Shown: piece by piece, positions 46,299 through 59,444 of the stretch
Numbering within the stretch: position 1 is the stretch's first letter
Layout of the letters: every line of letters begins with the position of its first letter
NCBI GenBank assembly: GCA_028641055.1
Contig: CM054062.1
Span: forward strand, 182,775,958 to 182,839,957
Source of the DNA: Alopecurus myosuroides
Lineage: Eukaryota > Streptophyta > Magnoliopsida > Poales > Poaceae
Direction: 5' to 3'
DNA length: 64,000 bases
Made by a program: the position numbers and the translations under genes
Notes under the pieces: model-generated
What the model saw: the letters and a program-made list of their open reading frames with translations, nothing else
Told to the model about the DNA's origin: nothing
Database searches by the model: none

Positions 46299-47562
46299 TT
46301 GGCGTCCAAGGGATCATGCAAGAAGCTCACATCCATGATGGGGCAGTTTTGGTGGAGTGGAAATCCGGACAAAAGATCAATGCGTTGGATGGCATGGGAG
46401 AGACTTGTTGTTCCGAAATGCCAAGGAGGTATGGGTTTTCGGGATATGGGTGCTTTTAATATTGCTTTACTAGGCAAGCAAGCTTGGAGAATTGTTATGA
46501 ATTCTAATTCTATATACTCTCAAGTACTTCATACAAGGTGTTTGTATAGTCGGGACTTCTTGGAGGTTGTGGCTCCCAGAGCTGCTTCCCGGACTTGGAG
46601 ATCTATTTTGGCAGGAAGGGAAGCTTTAAACCTTGGGCTGGTGAAACGAGTAGGTTTAGGGGAATCCATCTCGATTTGGGATGATTGTTGGATCCCCGAT
46701 ACTGCAACAATAAAGCCCATGGGACGAAAGCGTGCAACTGATCTCGCTAGGGTCAGTGAGTTGATAACATATGATCATCAGTGGAATGAGCCATTGATTC
46801 GAGACTTGTTTTTCGCGCCTGATGTGGATGCCATTCCGAAGATTCCTCTACGAGTTTCACGCGGGGAGGATATCTATGCTTGGTGACAAGAGAAATCTGG
46901 TCTATATTATGTACGTTTTGCTTATAGAGCTTTAGTACTGAGAAATCGAGGAGAAGAGATTGCTCCGATGGGGACAGTTCCTTCATCATCTGATCGCGGA
47001 AAAGATAAATGGAATCATTTGTGGAAATTAGTGGTTATCCCAAAGGTGCGAGTTTTCTGGTGGAGAGTTCTTCAAGGTATTTTACCAGTTTACATGACTC
47101 TTTCACACAGGCGTATCCGAGAAGATAGCACCTGTGAAATTTGTAAAGCCGAGTCTGAAACGTTGATGCATGCGCTTATTGTGTGCAGCCATGCAAAAAA
47201 TGTTTTGGAAGGAAGCGAAGGACAGCTAGTTAATTAAGCTGCCAAGACTACACACTTTAACGTGGGCAGAAGACATCCTATATGATCCTTCGTTTTTTCA
47301 GAAGGGTAGAGAAAGGATTATTATAGTGATGTACTCAATCTGGACTTCGAGAAATAATTTAACTCATGGAGAACTAGGTTTCAACCCAGGGAAATCGGTG
47401 CAGATGATACAGGAGACATTGCAGATGATGGAATTTCCAAAAGAGAAAGGGTCTCTGAAGCAGCCACGACAACCATGCAAATGGAGTAAGCCACCCGATG
47501 AGGTTGTTAAACTGAATTCAGATGTAGCAATTCAGTTGGATGCTGGAGTGGCGTCAACTGGA
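46299..47562 (+). pseudogene. 5'-truncated LINE: RT C-terminus, zf-RVT and start of RNase H domain
   Basis: Opens with RT thumb-like and connector sequence (QFWWSG, GGMGFRDMGAFN near 46430; DDCWIPD near 46680). A zf-RVT zinc-binding region with CEIC...HALIVC follows near 47130-47190, then the start of an RNase H-like (RVT_3) domain (KLNSDVAI near 47510). Stops near 46885 and 47235 and frame changes make it dead. The upstream endonuclease and most of RT are missing, as in 5'-truncated LINE copies. It is interrupted at 47562 by the solo-LTR-like element and continues at 53337. Confidence 0.85.
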
Positions 47563-50500
47563 TGTAACATCCCAGTGTTTGGGAGGTTATAAGGATCTAA
47601 ATATAATATGTGCATTTGCAAAGCATGCATCTAAAAGTACGGGAAATTTTGGCGCGAAAGTTTAAAAGAATCAAAGTGACCAAAGTTTCACTTGACATGA
47701 TGAAATAGGTCTAGTTCATCTTGTCAGGAGTACATTTGGAGTGATCTTTATAACATAGCATCTCTATAAACCAAATCATTTGATGAGGCAAGTCATCATT
47801 GGTGATGACCAACACAAACTCTCAACAATCTTAACCACAACTCTTTAAGTGATCAACCATTCACATAACATCTTTCCAAATTATTTAGTAACTACCAAGT
47901 GAACCATCACAAGTAAATAACCAAGTTTCAATAGAACACAAGTGACACAAATAAGTGATAATTCAAAACCCACAAGGGGAAAATGATATAATAATTGTAT
48001 TAACACATTTATCGAATATATACATATCTCATCAACTATAAAAGAAGTACCAGAATGAAGAAATAGATCTTCCTAAACTACTGCTAAACCTTGATCATTG
48101 CATATGATATTTCCAAACCTCTATATCTGAATTATGAATGATAAAGTAACAAAGAGAAGAATATAAAGTAAAATCATGACACCAGAGAAAACAAATAACA
48201 ACTATGGCATAAGTCATTAAAACCTTATAAGCTTCACATGTTCATTGTTTCAAGCATCTTATACAAGTGAGCATATGAAAGCTCAACACATCAATGAACC
48301 ATTTGATCATCTTCTTATCAAGTCATCATTCCATAAGCATTTCACATCTATATTCAAATCAACATTCATCAACTAAAGTATCTCTGGATACAATTAATGA
48401 ATAATCACAGGTTATAACCTCTATTATAGGAATTGGATTGAAAGCTAAATGAACCAATCATGTATGAGACAAGTATCTATCTTATGGGAAGCAAAACAAA
48501 AAATGTATGGAAGGATAATAAAAGCATGAAATAACCCTTAATCTAGATCTTGTTATTCAGGCTAGACCATTATATCTTGTTTTCAATCTTCTCAAACTCA
48601 TTCTGCAAGAGAAGCACCCACAAGAAAAGAGGAACTACCACCGGAAGATCTTCAAGAAGATTATTTTGAGTGTGCCAGAAGTGCTGCTCTAAGCTACTAT
48701 AAGAGTACTTGGAAACTCTTATATCCTGATCTGATCTTATTAACTCTCTTGAAATAGTGTGATATTACAATGTTAGTGTTATATAGAAGTAGTTTGATAA
48801 CAAGACTAGCTACCTTGTCAACAGATCACTTTTGTATACTCAAACAATTGAGTGTCATACACAAACAAACAGAAGGTTGAATAACCTAGTACATCTCAGC
48901 CTATTGTATATGATTAGTAATTTGGAGGCAAGTATGATACACGTGTTAACAAATTCTTCTTATATGCATATGGTAACTTGATGTCATAAAATGAACCTAC
49001 ATTCCTTTATAATTCTCTAAGTAAAATTCTTGATTGGAATAACTGGTTGTTTTCACCACAAGGGTGAGATAGTTGAAGTTGGAGACCAAGAGATGAACCT
49101 ACCTTCAATGGACAAAGGTGATAACAGAAGACTAGTGGAAACTAGAGAGAAGAACATCAAGCAACAAAAGTCAACAAGGAGAAACACCGGTTTAGTAAGG
49201 AAGCCTAGCATAAGAAATTATCCAGGGTATCATTAGGTGATATTAAAGACCTATAATCTCTATTCCTTGTCAAGCTCATCAGAGACAAGGATACATGATA
49301 ATCCCTTTAATGGAAACACTTATCAAGTATGAAATGATAACAAGTCCTAGTATTCACATGTCTGTGATATGTGAAGGTTAATGGTAACAACCTTAACACT
49401 TTGTTTTCCAGATCCTTTTCATATATAAGACTAACAAAGAACAACATAAATATATCTACACATAACCATGCAAATTATCACATGTTTCTAAAACAAACAT
49501 GGGATAACATCCATAGTGGAACCTATGTGGGAAACAGACAAATGAGATTCCAAATCCACACATGTTTCCATTTAATCCAGTATTGAAAACAGCAACATGG
49601 CTTACAGAGGATATAAGGAACTGTCCGCCAGGCTTGATAAGAAACCCAAAGATGAAAATAACAAAGCCACACAAAGGAAAACAAATCTATTCATTACCTA
49701 ACACCATTTGGTTTGATATGGAATAAAATTCCTTATTGGGGAATTTCATTACAGGGCATAGAACCAGTACCCAATAGTTTTACTAAATTATTTGCTATAA
49801 GGAATTGTATCCAAAATTGTCCAATTATGATACACCACATTGGTATCCACATGATTAGAGTGTGTACTTTTAATTAAACATGCATAAGCATAATTTAAAG
49901 GCATTAAATAAATAAAATGAGGAGAAAACAACAAAATCACTTAATCTAGCACCCTAAATAAAAAATGCAAATGTTCTTCAAATTCACTAAAACAAAACAT
50001 GGTGAGATGTGAAATTTGATAAGGAATTCAAATATATTTTTTATTAATTTTTCTGTTCACGGATTGGCCCTGAAAACAAGGTTTTTCTCTCAGTTTTAAA
50101 GACAAAAGGACCTCTTGGTAAAACTTAAATCATTCCAGGGGTTATGGGGGAAAAATTCGTTTTGTCGTCCTCCAGGCCAACAGAGTCATGGCCGAGCTGC
50201 CGCCGATGCATGGCCACCTCCTGCTCGCCGCCCTCGACAAGAGAAAGTCATCACGGCGTAGTCCTTCCTCTCCTCTATCCCGTGGAGCCATTTGCCCTCT
50301 CTCTCGTTTCCTCTGTGAAGCAAAACCCGAAACCCTACCTTTTCCGGCCGCCGTCGCGTGCCGACGATTTCGGACACCTCGCGAGGAACCGAGAGCATCA
50401 CCGGGTGCGTCGTGCTCCTCTCTACCTCCATGACGAATCTCGCAAGCCAGGAAGTGTTAGAACCGAAGAATTCGGCCGATCCTTTTCTTCACTATCTCCG

Positions 50501-50882
50501 GCCGCCGCGGAAGCGCGCCGTCGCTGTGGAGCTTCCCGTGCCAATTCGTCTGCACCAACCAACTCCTGGTATGCTGCTGCACCTCTAGGTGCTTTTACTT
50601 TCAAAAATCGACCACGAAATCGGTCGAATCACTGGAGTCCGTTTGTCGCCGTCACGCCCATGGCCGCCGGCGAGCCGCCGGTGACCATTTGGTCACTGCG
50701 CCGCTACCCAACGGCTCCCCGTGAACCTCTCTACCTCACAGGAGGAATGAATTGCATCAATTTAAACTCAATCATCGAATTCGAATCCATCTGAGGAGAC
50801 TTCCTCTGTTGCTGACTTAGTCGTGATGTCACCATGACGTCGTATTCCCTTTTCTTTTTATTTTTGATTTAAAAATGATTAT

Positions 50883-50903
50883 GACAGGTGGGTCCCACCT
50901 GTC
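50883..50903. repeat. Inverted repeat in copy 2
   Basis: Perfect 10-base arms GACAGGTGGG / CCCACCTGTC around a single T, just after the GC-rich block. Partial forms occur at 14094-14107 in gene-flanking DNA. Confidence 0.6.
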
Positions 50904-52878
50904 AATTTGAATATTGGCAGAAAAATAATTAAACTTGCTAAATCAATAACTTTAAATCTATTAATCAGAAAAATAAAACTAATATACCAAATTAATCAGA
51001 AAAATGTAATTTAAATGATTATGAACTTTTCAAAAATGTTTGATAAACTTTAAAAATTAAATATTTTGAATTTAAATTAAATCATTTAAAATTGTGAAAA
51101 ATAATAAATAATTCATAAAATCAGAAAAATACAAGTTATATGCCAAAATGCTCTAAATGATAAATGTAACTCATCTATGATGTTTTCATGGTCATTTGAC
51201 CATGTTTTCATGTGTGTAATATTTTGCCTAATCATTTAATTCATTTAAAATTAATAAATAATAACTTATTCAAATATTTTCAGAAAACATAAAATGTTAT
51301 ATCAAATTAAAGAGAAAAACAGTTCCAATTCAAATCTGTCAAACATAAAACATTTTGTTTAATTTATAAACTTGTTTCTACAGGTTTAATGGAATCCTAT
51401 AATATTCCATTATAACCAAAAATAACTACCACATCATTATCTTCCTTACTAATAACCCTCAAATGTTTTCACACATATTAAACCTATCATCACCAATCAT
51501 TAGCAAGTTAGGTGATGATGGATTAATTGTAATCGTTTATTGTTTTCAATTAAACTCCTTGTCACTAGCTCTACACTTTTGGAACATAAAATCAAACATG
51601 TTTGTTGCCTTTCCAATAACTGTTTTTCATGTGCTATTGTCTTGTCACCTCACCTAGTAATCAACACTTCTACTTAAACATGATAACATTTGTTTACTAA
51701 GTAAAAGTGAAACACATGTAAGTCTAAAACAAGTAATAACCACATCACCCGAAGTAATGAAACATTTCATCTAAAAACCTGTGTGAGTAGGTTCTCGTGT
51801 CAAACGTGGCTTACTCATGTAAGCTGGGGTATTTTCCAGGGTAATTCATGATGTATCTCATTACTATGCATGTATCATCCTTGCCAGTGTTTTCTGTAGT
51901 CCTTACTGGGACTACTTTGCTATCTTTCAGATGTCGGGAATTTCTACGCGACCCTCGAACCGAAGACATCGAGTATTATGGTTATTTCAATCTCAGGCAA
52001 GTTCATCACTTGCTCATATCCTTTGCAGTACTTCATAACAAACTAATTGCAAAAAAACTCTATCATATTACCACCTAGTCTCAAAAGAATGCATGATCCT
52101 ATTTTTATAATAATATGACTAATTGAATGACTACCCGAGTGGTAGTGTTCTGTTTGGTGGGCGGATGAGACCATGGTAATATGGATAGGTCAAAGGAAGG
52201 TTCCATCTGCATGGGAAAATATTACCTAGGAATTAATCACAAATGCCATCAGAACTCGGTGCGCTGTAAATACCGCGTTGACCATGGGTCTTCTATGGGG
52301 GGAGTAAGTTAGCTGTGATCTTTTCTCGTTCGCATGTCAACGGGCTGCCAGAGACGTACGTTGTAGGTCTTGCGAGACTACATGCACATGGGTGGGATCC
52401 CTTAATTCCCACGGACTCTGCGGGTCTATGATGGTCTGCCAGGGGCGCGTAGATATCCATCGTGAGGGGTGGAATCAGGCGTTCAACCTGCTGGCAGAAA
52501 TGGGTGGACATGCGTTGTGCGGAGAAGCACGGTTTGGCTTGGACCAACAACAGGGCCCCACACCTGAGTGGGAGTGGACAGGATCTCGAGCCTGGTTGTG
52601 CAACATGGTCTTGGTCGCCCATGGGTAAAGTAACGCACATCTGCAGAGTCTAAAAGGATGTGGCATGTTACCCCCTGTTCCGGGAAGGAGATGCGAACGC
52701 TACAGGAAAGGAAACTCCATGAAATTCTAGTCCTGTGATGGTATGGCGGGCATAGTTTTCAGAAGTAAAAGCAACCTTTTGAAGAAGAATTTACAAAACC
52801 TTGCATTAGCTTATGACTCTTTCGGGTCCAAAGCTGTAGTTAGTGCATCAAACTACCTTCTATATATCATGAACTTGC

Positions 52879-52898
52879 TGAGTAACGCTCGTTACTCA
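52879..52898. promoter_or_regulatory. Hairpin TGAGTAACG...CGTTACTCA in copy 2
   Basis: Identical to the palindrome at 13287-13306 in copy 1, in the same CTATATATCATGAACTTGC context, although flanking bases have diverged. Confidence 0.5.
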
Positions 52899-53336
52899 TT
52901 TGTTCCCGTTTGACCCCCTGCTTAGAGTTGAAGCCTGATGGAAGTCGTCATCGTGAAGCATCGTCATCAACAACGCCGATGGAGGAGAATCTATCAAGGT
53001 GTAGGTGTAGTCCATTCTTGGAGTTAGATGTTAGAAGCCATAGATTAAGGCTGGCATCAGCCATAGTATCTTGAGTTCTGAGCTAGAGTAATTCTCCAGC
53101 TTGGATCTTCGAATTGCTTCTTCTGATGTTTCATTTGCAGGAGATCTTCTTGATTCATCAAAGAGATTCTCAAGATTTTGTAATGAAGTTTGTATCCTAT
53201 AGCTTTGCTTTGACCCGTTGTGTTTCTGTTGTACTACTATGAGGGGTGTAATATTCACAGGCAAGTTTTTCTGTGAGTATTATGTCATCGACTTGCACAC
53301 TACACATGCAGTGGTGTGCTGGGTCACCACACTGGA

Positions 53337-53772
53337 GTAGTTGCAAGAGATGGCCAGAGCTTTCGTGGAGATATTGGTAAAGATTTATAGAGGTATGTGT
53401 GACCCTTTAGTGATAGAAACTCTAGCTCTCTGTAATGCAGCAGTTTTTGCTGTATCAAAGGGTTTCAGCAAAGTTATTTTTGAGGTGGACTGTTTCAAAC
53501 TTGTTAAACAGTGGCAAGATCAGAAGGTTGATCGTTCTGTGATCAGACCATTTCTAGATGAGATTAGCGAGCTAGGTTTATCTTTCGAGTCTTTCAGCTT
53601 AGTTTTCGCGCGTCGCGAGGCTAACCAGGCGGCCCATTCGTGTGCTAAATATGCTATCATACAAGATGAGTCGTTTTCCTGGGATGCTCAGCCACCGCCT
53701 TTTTTAGATCATAGTCTTAGGATTGATTGTAACAATGTGTTTTTAAGTTAATGAAGCTCGTGGTTCCCTAAA
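53337..53772 (+). pseudogene. LINE RNase H-like domain, C-terminal part
   Basis: Continues 46299-47562 (GVVARD at the junction). The frame from 53341 is open for 136 codons, with the E (IETLALCNA), D (FEVDCFKL) and C-terminal REANQAAHSCAK features of plant LINE-type RVT_3/RNase H domains. A frame change lies just after the junction near 53370. The 3' end is at the CCCTAAA followed by the 13-base target duplication. Confidence 0.85.
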
Positions 53773-53785
53773 AATAAGATCACAT

Positions 53786-54269
53786 ATTCCTAACATTTAA
53801 AACCAAACATAACTTCACATTTATTTTATTTCAAATCCTTTATCTTAATGTTGGCTATCAAGTCTACGAACCTCCACACGAGTGATTGGGCTTTCGATAC
53901 AAATTTTTATTCGGATTAACCAGAATTTAGATATCGTTCTAACTTACTTTATGCTTATTTTGTACTTGCAATCGAACTACGATGGATTAGCAGATGTCAT
54001 ACCTTGTTACCAAGTAAGTGGTAAACCGCACACCGATTTTGCGGTATGGAGCGGTGCCATACGTACTAGATCCCGCAATTTATGTATCTTATAACAATGT
54101 TGCGGTATGGCACAGATCATTCGCTGGAATACATCCCCATATAAGTGTTCACATAACTATAAATCAAATAAATAATGTTTTAACATCACACAATACAACA
54201 ATAATCTAAATTCAAGTAATTAAATAGTTCAAATCACACATACTCAAATAAAATAATAATGGAAGACTA
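53786..54269. other. AT-rich intergenic DNA, no gene seen
   Basis: Contains two GCGGTATGG blocks (about 54040 and 54099) flanking a CCGCAA/TTGCGG pair that may be the remains of an inverted repeat. Otherwise nothing was recognised. Confidence 0.35.
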
Positions 54270-55440
54270 ATTCTCACACATCTTCAGTTGATGCAAAATG
54301 AGATCATCACGAAGTTGGGCATGCGACTCCCGGTTTTCAATCATATGGTACGTCAAAGAAATCGATCTGGTCCGGATTCCAACGAGGTTTTACACGGCAA
54401 GAGACATTTTTTATAATCGAAGTCTATGTTCAAACTCCTCTTATCCTTGATGATCATGGAGAATCACACAAGAACTGATGATATTTGTGAGGGATTTTGT
54501 CCAAATAATGAGCAAAACCACGGAAAATAGTGAACCGACCTTGAAACACCAAAATCTCTCTCAATACCCTCCTGGCATCTTTCTGTTTACCATGTAGATA
54601 TGAGATTGTCTTTATAGATGATGATCATGAAGCGGATATGTCGTCGGCTGTATACCACCGCATGTCATATGCATGGCCACTGATCATGAAGTTGCAAGCT
54701 AGACAATCACCACTTGAAAAAATATTGATATCACTGAGAGAGCCCAACAACCCAAATAACCAATGCCAAAACCGTGAGTACTTAGAGGCCACTGCTTCAA
54801 TTATGATTGTTGTCTCACAATGGTGGCCAGTGTACTAGACGTGCCATGTCGTGGGTCCATTTTTTACACCTCCAATGCATGTAGTCGATGCTCCCAAGCA
54901 TGTTCGCCTATCCCTTTGATGCATTCATCACAATTATCCTCTTCATGTCCTCTTCATTGCGAGCTCTGAGATACTCACGACCAGAGATCTTGATCATTAT
55001 CTTCGCAAACATCTTCACAGACACGAGGGTAGTGTCTTATCAATGCAAAATTATCCGTAGGTGTAATCTGCTGAAATAGCATATGTGATCACTCACATTT
55101 CAGCATATATTTTTGATATGCACTAAACCCAATGAAACCGGCAGCATTCCTCTGATGAGTAAATTAGCCCTCGCAAGTTTCAGCAATGTGCACAAAATGA
55201 TTTTTGCTCATTTGCTAACCTCTACTAAAAATGTCTGTGATATGTGCAAACCTCGGCGAAATAATCCTTCATGATAATTTCGTGACCGAGTGCTCGGTTC
55301 CAATTAATGCAAAGACGACCCACTTGGGATCCCACATGCTATCTCTGCATGCATCAACAAAAAGTCTAAATATCATCATCGTCCAGCAAATTGGAATTGC
55401 CCATGATGATGAGTCCTCAAAAAAGAATTCGACAACCGAC
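54270..55440 (-). pseudogene. PIF/Harbinger transposase (ALP1-like) pseudogene
   Basis: Read on the minus strand, higher coordinates encode the N-terminal part (RNAAGFIGFSAYQK-like near 55100). Then come REYLRARNEEDMKR near 54960, the family hallmark MLGSIDYMHW near 54875, and a degenerate C-terminus (a RKM...ERFW-like block near 54570 and HAQLRDDLI near 54310). The D of the SID motif belongs to the DDE nuclease triad. Many stops and frame changes, including one just before the MLGSID block, show that it is inactive. Such transposases mobilise Tourist-type MITEs like the one at 46030-46255. Terminal inverted repeats were not found. Confidence 0.75.
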
Positions 55441-58400
55441 ACTCATGGGAGAATTTATCCAATTTGCAATTATTGAACTAATGATTTGCTCACGGGTGAA
55501 ATTTAGACAAAGAATGGGAATTTTCCTCGGATATGAATAGATTCGTGGGAGGAAATCTCGTCCAGGGACGCAAGAGGAATGCTTAGTGGCCTCTAATAAG
55601 TGGGGTTGCACCATTTCCCACGACGGAGCGGGCAAATTGAGCTCACCAGACTCGGTTCGTCCACGACCTTGTTTCTCCCCGAGGACCACGATCCATGAAG
55701 AGGACAATAGACCAAGATGGAAGGTGGCCTAGTAGCTCAAGAACCACCGACAACACCTAATCCGAGCACCACATGGCCATGTGCAGAGATCCACGCCAGT
55801 TTCATGGAAGGCGGCTCAGAAAAGTTAGCATAGGAAGGAAAAAGGATCCCTCGGCTCCAAAACAAGGGGGAATAGCACGGCGATGAAAGGTTTCATGGAG
55901 GCATTTAAATTTTTGACTTACATGTAACATCCAAGATCTATCTATGAAGACACATGTGAGATTTAGATCTAATTCGTTACCAACACAATGATGGGGAATA
56001 TTTGTTGGTGACGAGGTTGATGAAGTGTAATGAAGGTTCTCACGACTAAGACTAGCGGTGAGAATGTCGCCGACTACCCGTGTCCAGCCTTCTGGATCCA
56101 ACACACTGAGGATCAAAGGTATGATCCCTGTGAGAGTTTGCACACGTCTGCCTGTCATAGTCCAGCAGAATTTACTGGTGTACATTGCAGAATTTTTAAA
56201 AAAATTGCCAATGTAACCGCTAAGATCACTATGGAGATAACAATGCATGCCCATACATGCAATGATCTAATACCATGACTCACCATCATTGGAAGATCGT
56301 TGTAGTCGTAGTAGATTCTGAACAATCGTAGATCCTCACAACTAGGCCTAGTTGTAAGGACGCCGCTAAGCTTTCCTCGTCAAGATTCACACGTGTAATC
56401 CCTCTTATGGTGTGCATGCGTACGCTCGTGTCGACCCGCCAATGCTCCGCCGTTTAGAACTTGGCACCAACAAAGAGATACATCCTTTTGGCGTTGCTAA
56501 TTGGTAGATCTAATCAACTATTATTAGAGCTATATGAATCCAGAAGTTCTCAACACAAGAGAAAGAAGAGAGATTAGAGCTAGATATATTCGGGAGAGTG
56601 CACCTCAAACCTTTGATTAGAAGAAGGTCCAACTCAATTAGAGGGCCCCTAATTAGAGAGTATAATTAGAGTCTCTAATTCTAATAGAGAGATAGAGAAT
56701 TAGCACGAGGTCATTTGTTGTTCTAATGATCTCTCAGTGAGAGGAGGGGGTTAGATTATATAGGTGGATCTAAGGGAGACCTGCCTTTGAGGTGAGGTCG
56801 TTTTGGGAATCCCAAAGGTTATCCACACACCCTCCTAGTGCAAGTCGGATTTGACTCCTTTGAGAGTACAACTAGGTTTCTACCTTCCCTTTTCCTTTTT
56901 CTTTGGTTTTTTTCTTTTTTCTCTCTTTTTAACCAAACATGAAAAAATTAAGGGAGAAGCAATGCGCCATGTGTGGGGCCCTTGGGCCCACCTTCTAGAC
57001 ACCTAGTGATGGGTGCGGCCATGGGGGCAGCTCTCCCCCCCGGCACTTCCGCCTTCTCAATTTTTGTCCGAAACTCTTTCGAAACCATATAATCCCTATA
57101 GATAAAATCATCTATATTATCTAATAATGTTAGAAACATATTTATAACATCCTGGGACATCTCATGTCCTCTGTATTCTCTCTGATAAAATTATTCCCTC
57201 TCCCGGGATAATTTATATCTTATAGTAAGTTCCCCGAAACACCTCTGATTGACACCAGACTTGTTTATGTGACATTGTATCGATATCAACCATTCATAAA
57301 ACCATTATAACCATCTTTATTATCTCAATTAAACATTTCCACTGCCTAAGCGTTTGACCCGTAAAGGTCCGGTAACACACATACATCTTCGGGAACTTAC
57401 CGAACAATAACCAACACCGGAGCCATGGACTCCCATGATGGCTCATGTGTGTCCAAGAAGAACGAGGTGAACTTAATCATTGAAATTATTCCCTTAACTT
57501 CATGTTACCAACATTATCACGAGGTGAGACTACATGCTCTAGTCTTATCAAACCATTTGATCATAACACATATAAAACTCATATCGATAAAGTTCTCTTT
57601 TATTATCCATATCCCCATGTCCTTGTGATAAATCACAATGTGTCTAGTCAGACAATTGTTTAACATTGGTGATACTGAGAGGCCCCAGAGGATATATCTA
57701 TCCATCGTATGGAGGAGTTAAGTACTAGCGATCTCAGTTCCATTACATACTCTAGATTATACCCAGACGTCAGCATTATAATCCCCTATTACGGTGGACG
57801 TTTGAAGACATCCAAAGCATAACTGTCGATTGTGCCGTCAATAGATATTCTCATAGTATAGGAATTATAGTCAATGACAACTCCATACTCACTTTGCTAA
57901 TATATAACAATTGTCAGTCTCTTAGCAAGATCATATACTTAGGTCGGTCCAGTACTACTGTTACCTTAACAATACACACTTATGTTTGCTAGACTTATCA
58001 AAGTCCGTGATCAGAAAACCGTGATCGTCTCACAAACCATAAGCTAATATTAGAGACAAAATTAGGAACTTTTGTTTTTTTATAACTTCACACCCGCACA
58101 AAGGTTTTCCTTTGAAAACTCGCTTTTCAAGTACTATAGCGGTTGTAGCATGATGACATATACTTAATGATGAACTTGGAGATAGAATAATTGAACTGAT
58201 AGTATGGAAACCTAGAGGAGGTGAATAGGTGCTACCTCCAAATTTTAATACTTTTTCGATTTAGGCTTGACACAAAGGTAAATTCTTAGATATGCAACTA
58301 CGGTGAATTTACCTATATGGCAAGGGCTACTCTAAGCAAGATACGAACACAAAGTAAACATAAAGGATAGAAAGAACCGATAGCAGAAGCACACGGAGAA

Positions 58401-58902
58401 AAGGATGTAATCCCGAGTTCCTCCTTTTGAGGGGAGTACATCTTGTTGGAGGGGTGTGAGTTTCACCACGAAGGCCTACTCAACGCCACAAAGGCCTCAC
58501 CCTATTCTCCGATGAACCTCGTCCCAAATACCTAGTTCACCTTCCACTATGGAATCATTCGAGGTGGAATCCAGAGCCTCTACAATGAGCTTTAGGCATG
58601 CACACACACACACAACCTAATTGGGGGCTCTCAAGAACACCAAAAATCTGCTACAAACAACAAGTGAGTAACAATGAAGTCTAGGTTTTCCACAAGAAAA
58701 CCCTAGACACAAATCTCTGAAGTGAATGAGGGGGAAATGAAGAACTTCTTGGTGAAGATGTATATCAGGGCCTTCTCCTTCAATTCTCTAAAAATCAAAG
58801 AGTTTGGGTGGAGGGATTGGGAGATCTCTTGAGTAGGTGAGCTCAATTAATTGAGGACTTAAATGCTGGACGAGCTAACCAGAGGTGGAACAAGGGGAGG
58901 GG
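55441..58902. other. Unassigned repeat-like DNA, no gene seen
   Basis: Anonymous sequence with the texture of decayed LTR DNA. Two similar stretches begin at about 56028 and 56330 (CTCACRACTARG...GTCGCCG/GGACGCCGC). AATTAGAGA-type repeats cluster at 56630-56700. A TG-rich/AT-rich block at 57140-58080 and an AGAGGAGGTGAATAGGT motif near 58212 are common in Triticeae LTR families. A (CA)n run is at 58601-58614. I could not place borders or assign families. Confidence 0.4.
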
Positions 58903-59012
58903 TGATACATCATAAACGTATCCTTAATTTCTGATGTTCCATGTTGTTTTCATGTTATTTCCTACATGTTTTCTATACACTTTATGTCATTTTTATCGAT
59001 TTTCGGGACTAA
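58903..59012 (+). mobile_element. LTR fragment of another gypsy family
   Basis: About 110 bases starting TGATACATCATAAACGTATCC and containing ATGTTTTCTATACACTTTATG. This resembles the start of a common Triticeae gypsy LTR (TGATACGTCTCCAACGTATC type). It is broken at 59012 by the element starting TGTCACACCCCAG. Confidence 0.55.
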
Positions 59013-59045
59013 TGTCACACCCCAGTTTTTGGATTCTTGTACTGT
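59013..59045 (+). repeat. 33-bp stub of a 5' LTR
   Basis: Identical to 62013-62045, the start of the 3' LTR, then the match ends abruptly. The next 22 bases (59043-59064) copy 58942-58963 of the flanking LTR fragment, so the remainder of the 5' LTR has been deleted with filler DNA at the joint. Confidence 0.75.
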
Positions 59046-59441
59046 TGTTTTCATGTTATTTCCTTCCAGCTAGGTGTGCATGCACCTTGCTACCGCCGCT
59101 TTGAGGAGGATTTGATCAAGATGACTCGTCTTATCGGTCGCCCAACATCTGAGTTGAAGGGAGCCCAGATACACCATGATGGACGAGAATTGTCCTGGTT
59201 GGTGGTCTGTACCATTCATGCACCTTTGCTAGCACCGTCGACCCCAGAGACCACTTATGAAGTGAAGGAGAAGAGTTGGGAAGATGGTATCCTTAGAGTG
59301 ATGCAGCTGACCATTGCCAAGATCGCGAACTTCTTTTGTAGCAAGTTTGAAGGCACCACCTATAGATACTATGGGAGGCGCGACAAGGATGACAAGCTGT
59401 TAGAGGTCACTGGAGACTTTGTCTTTGCTCGTCATTTCTAA
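59037..59441 (+). pseudogene. Gypsy-associated ORF of unknown function
   Basis: The open frame of 134 codons is intact, but its first residues come from the scar at 59043-59064. Protein-like composition begins at about 59070 (HAPCYRRFEEDLIKMTRL) and runs to a TAA at 59439. It is followed without a gap by a coiled-coil frame. I recognise it only as the kind of gag-region protein seen in grass LARD/gypsy elements. The original start is lost. Confidence 0.45.
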
Positions 59442-59444
59442 CAC

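Larger units (their letters stand above)
47563..53331 (+). mobile_element. Solo-LTR-like element, copy 2 (5.8 kb, gypsy-type)
   Basis: Same ends as 7585-13791 (TGTAACATCCCAGTG ... GTGCTGGGTCACCACA) with a perfect 5-bp duplication CTGGA (47558-47562, 53332-53336). Removing it rejoins the LINE RNase H codons, which confirms the borders. No gag-pol, PBS, PPT or second LTR. The GC-rich leader-like block at 50140-50820 is pyrimidine-rich on the plus strand. The frames in it (for example 50144-50794) overlap frames on the other strand and match no known protein. Confidence 0.85.

Noticed and set aside
50144..50794. 216-codon plus-strand frame
   Set aside because: GC-rich block of the 5.8 kb LTR-like element, also open on the other strand, not conserved in copy 1.
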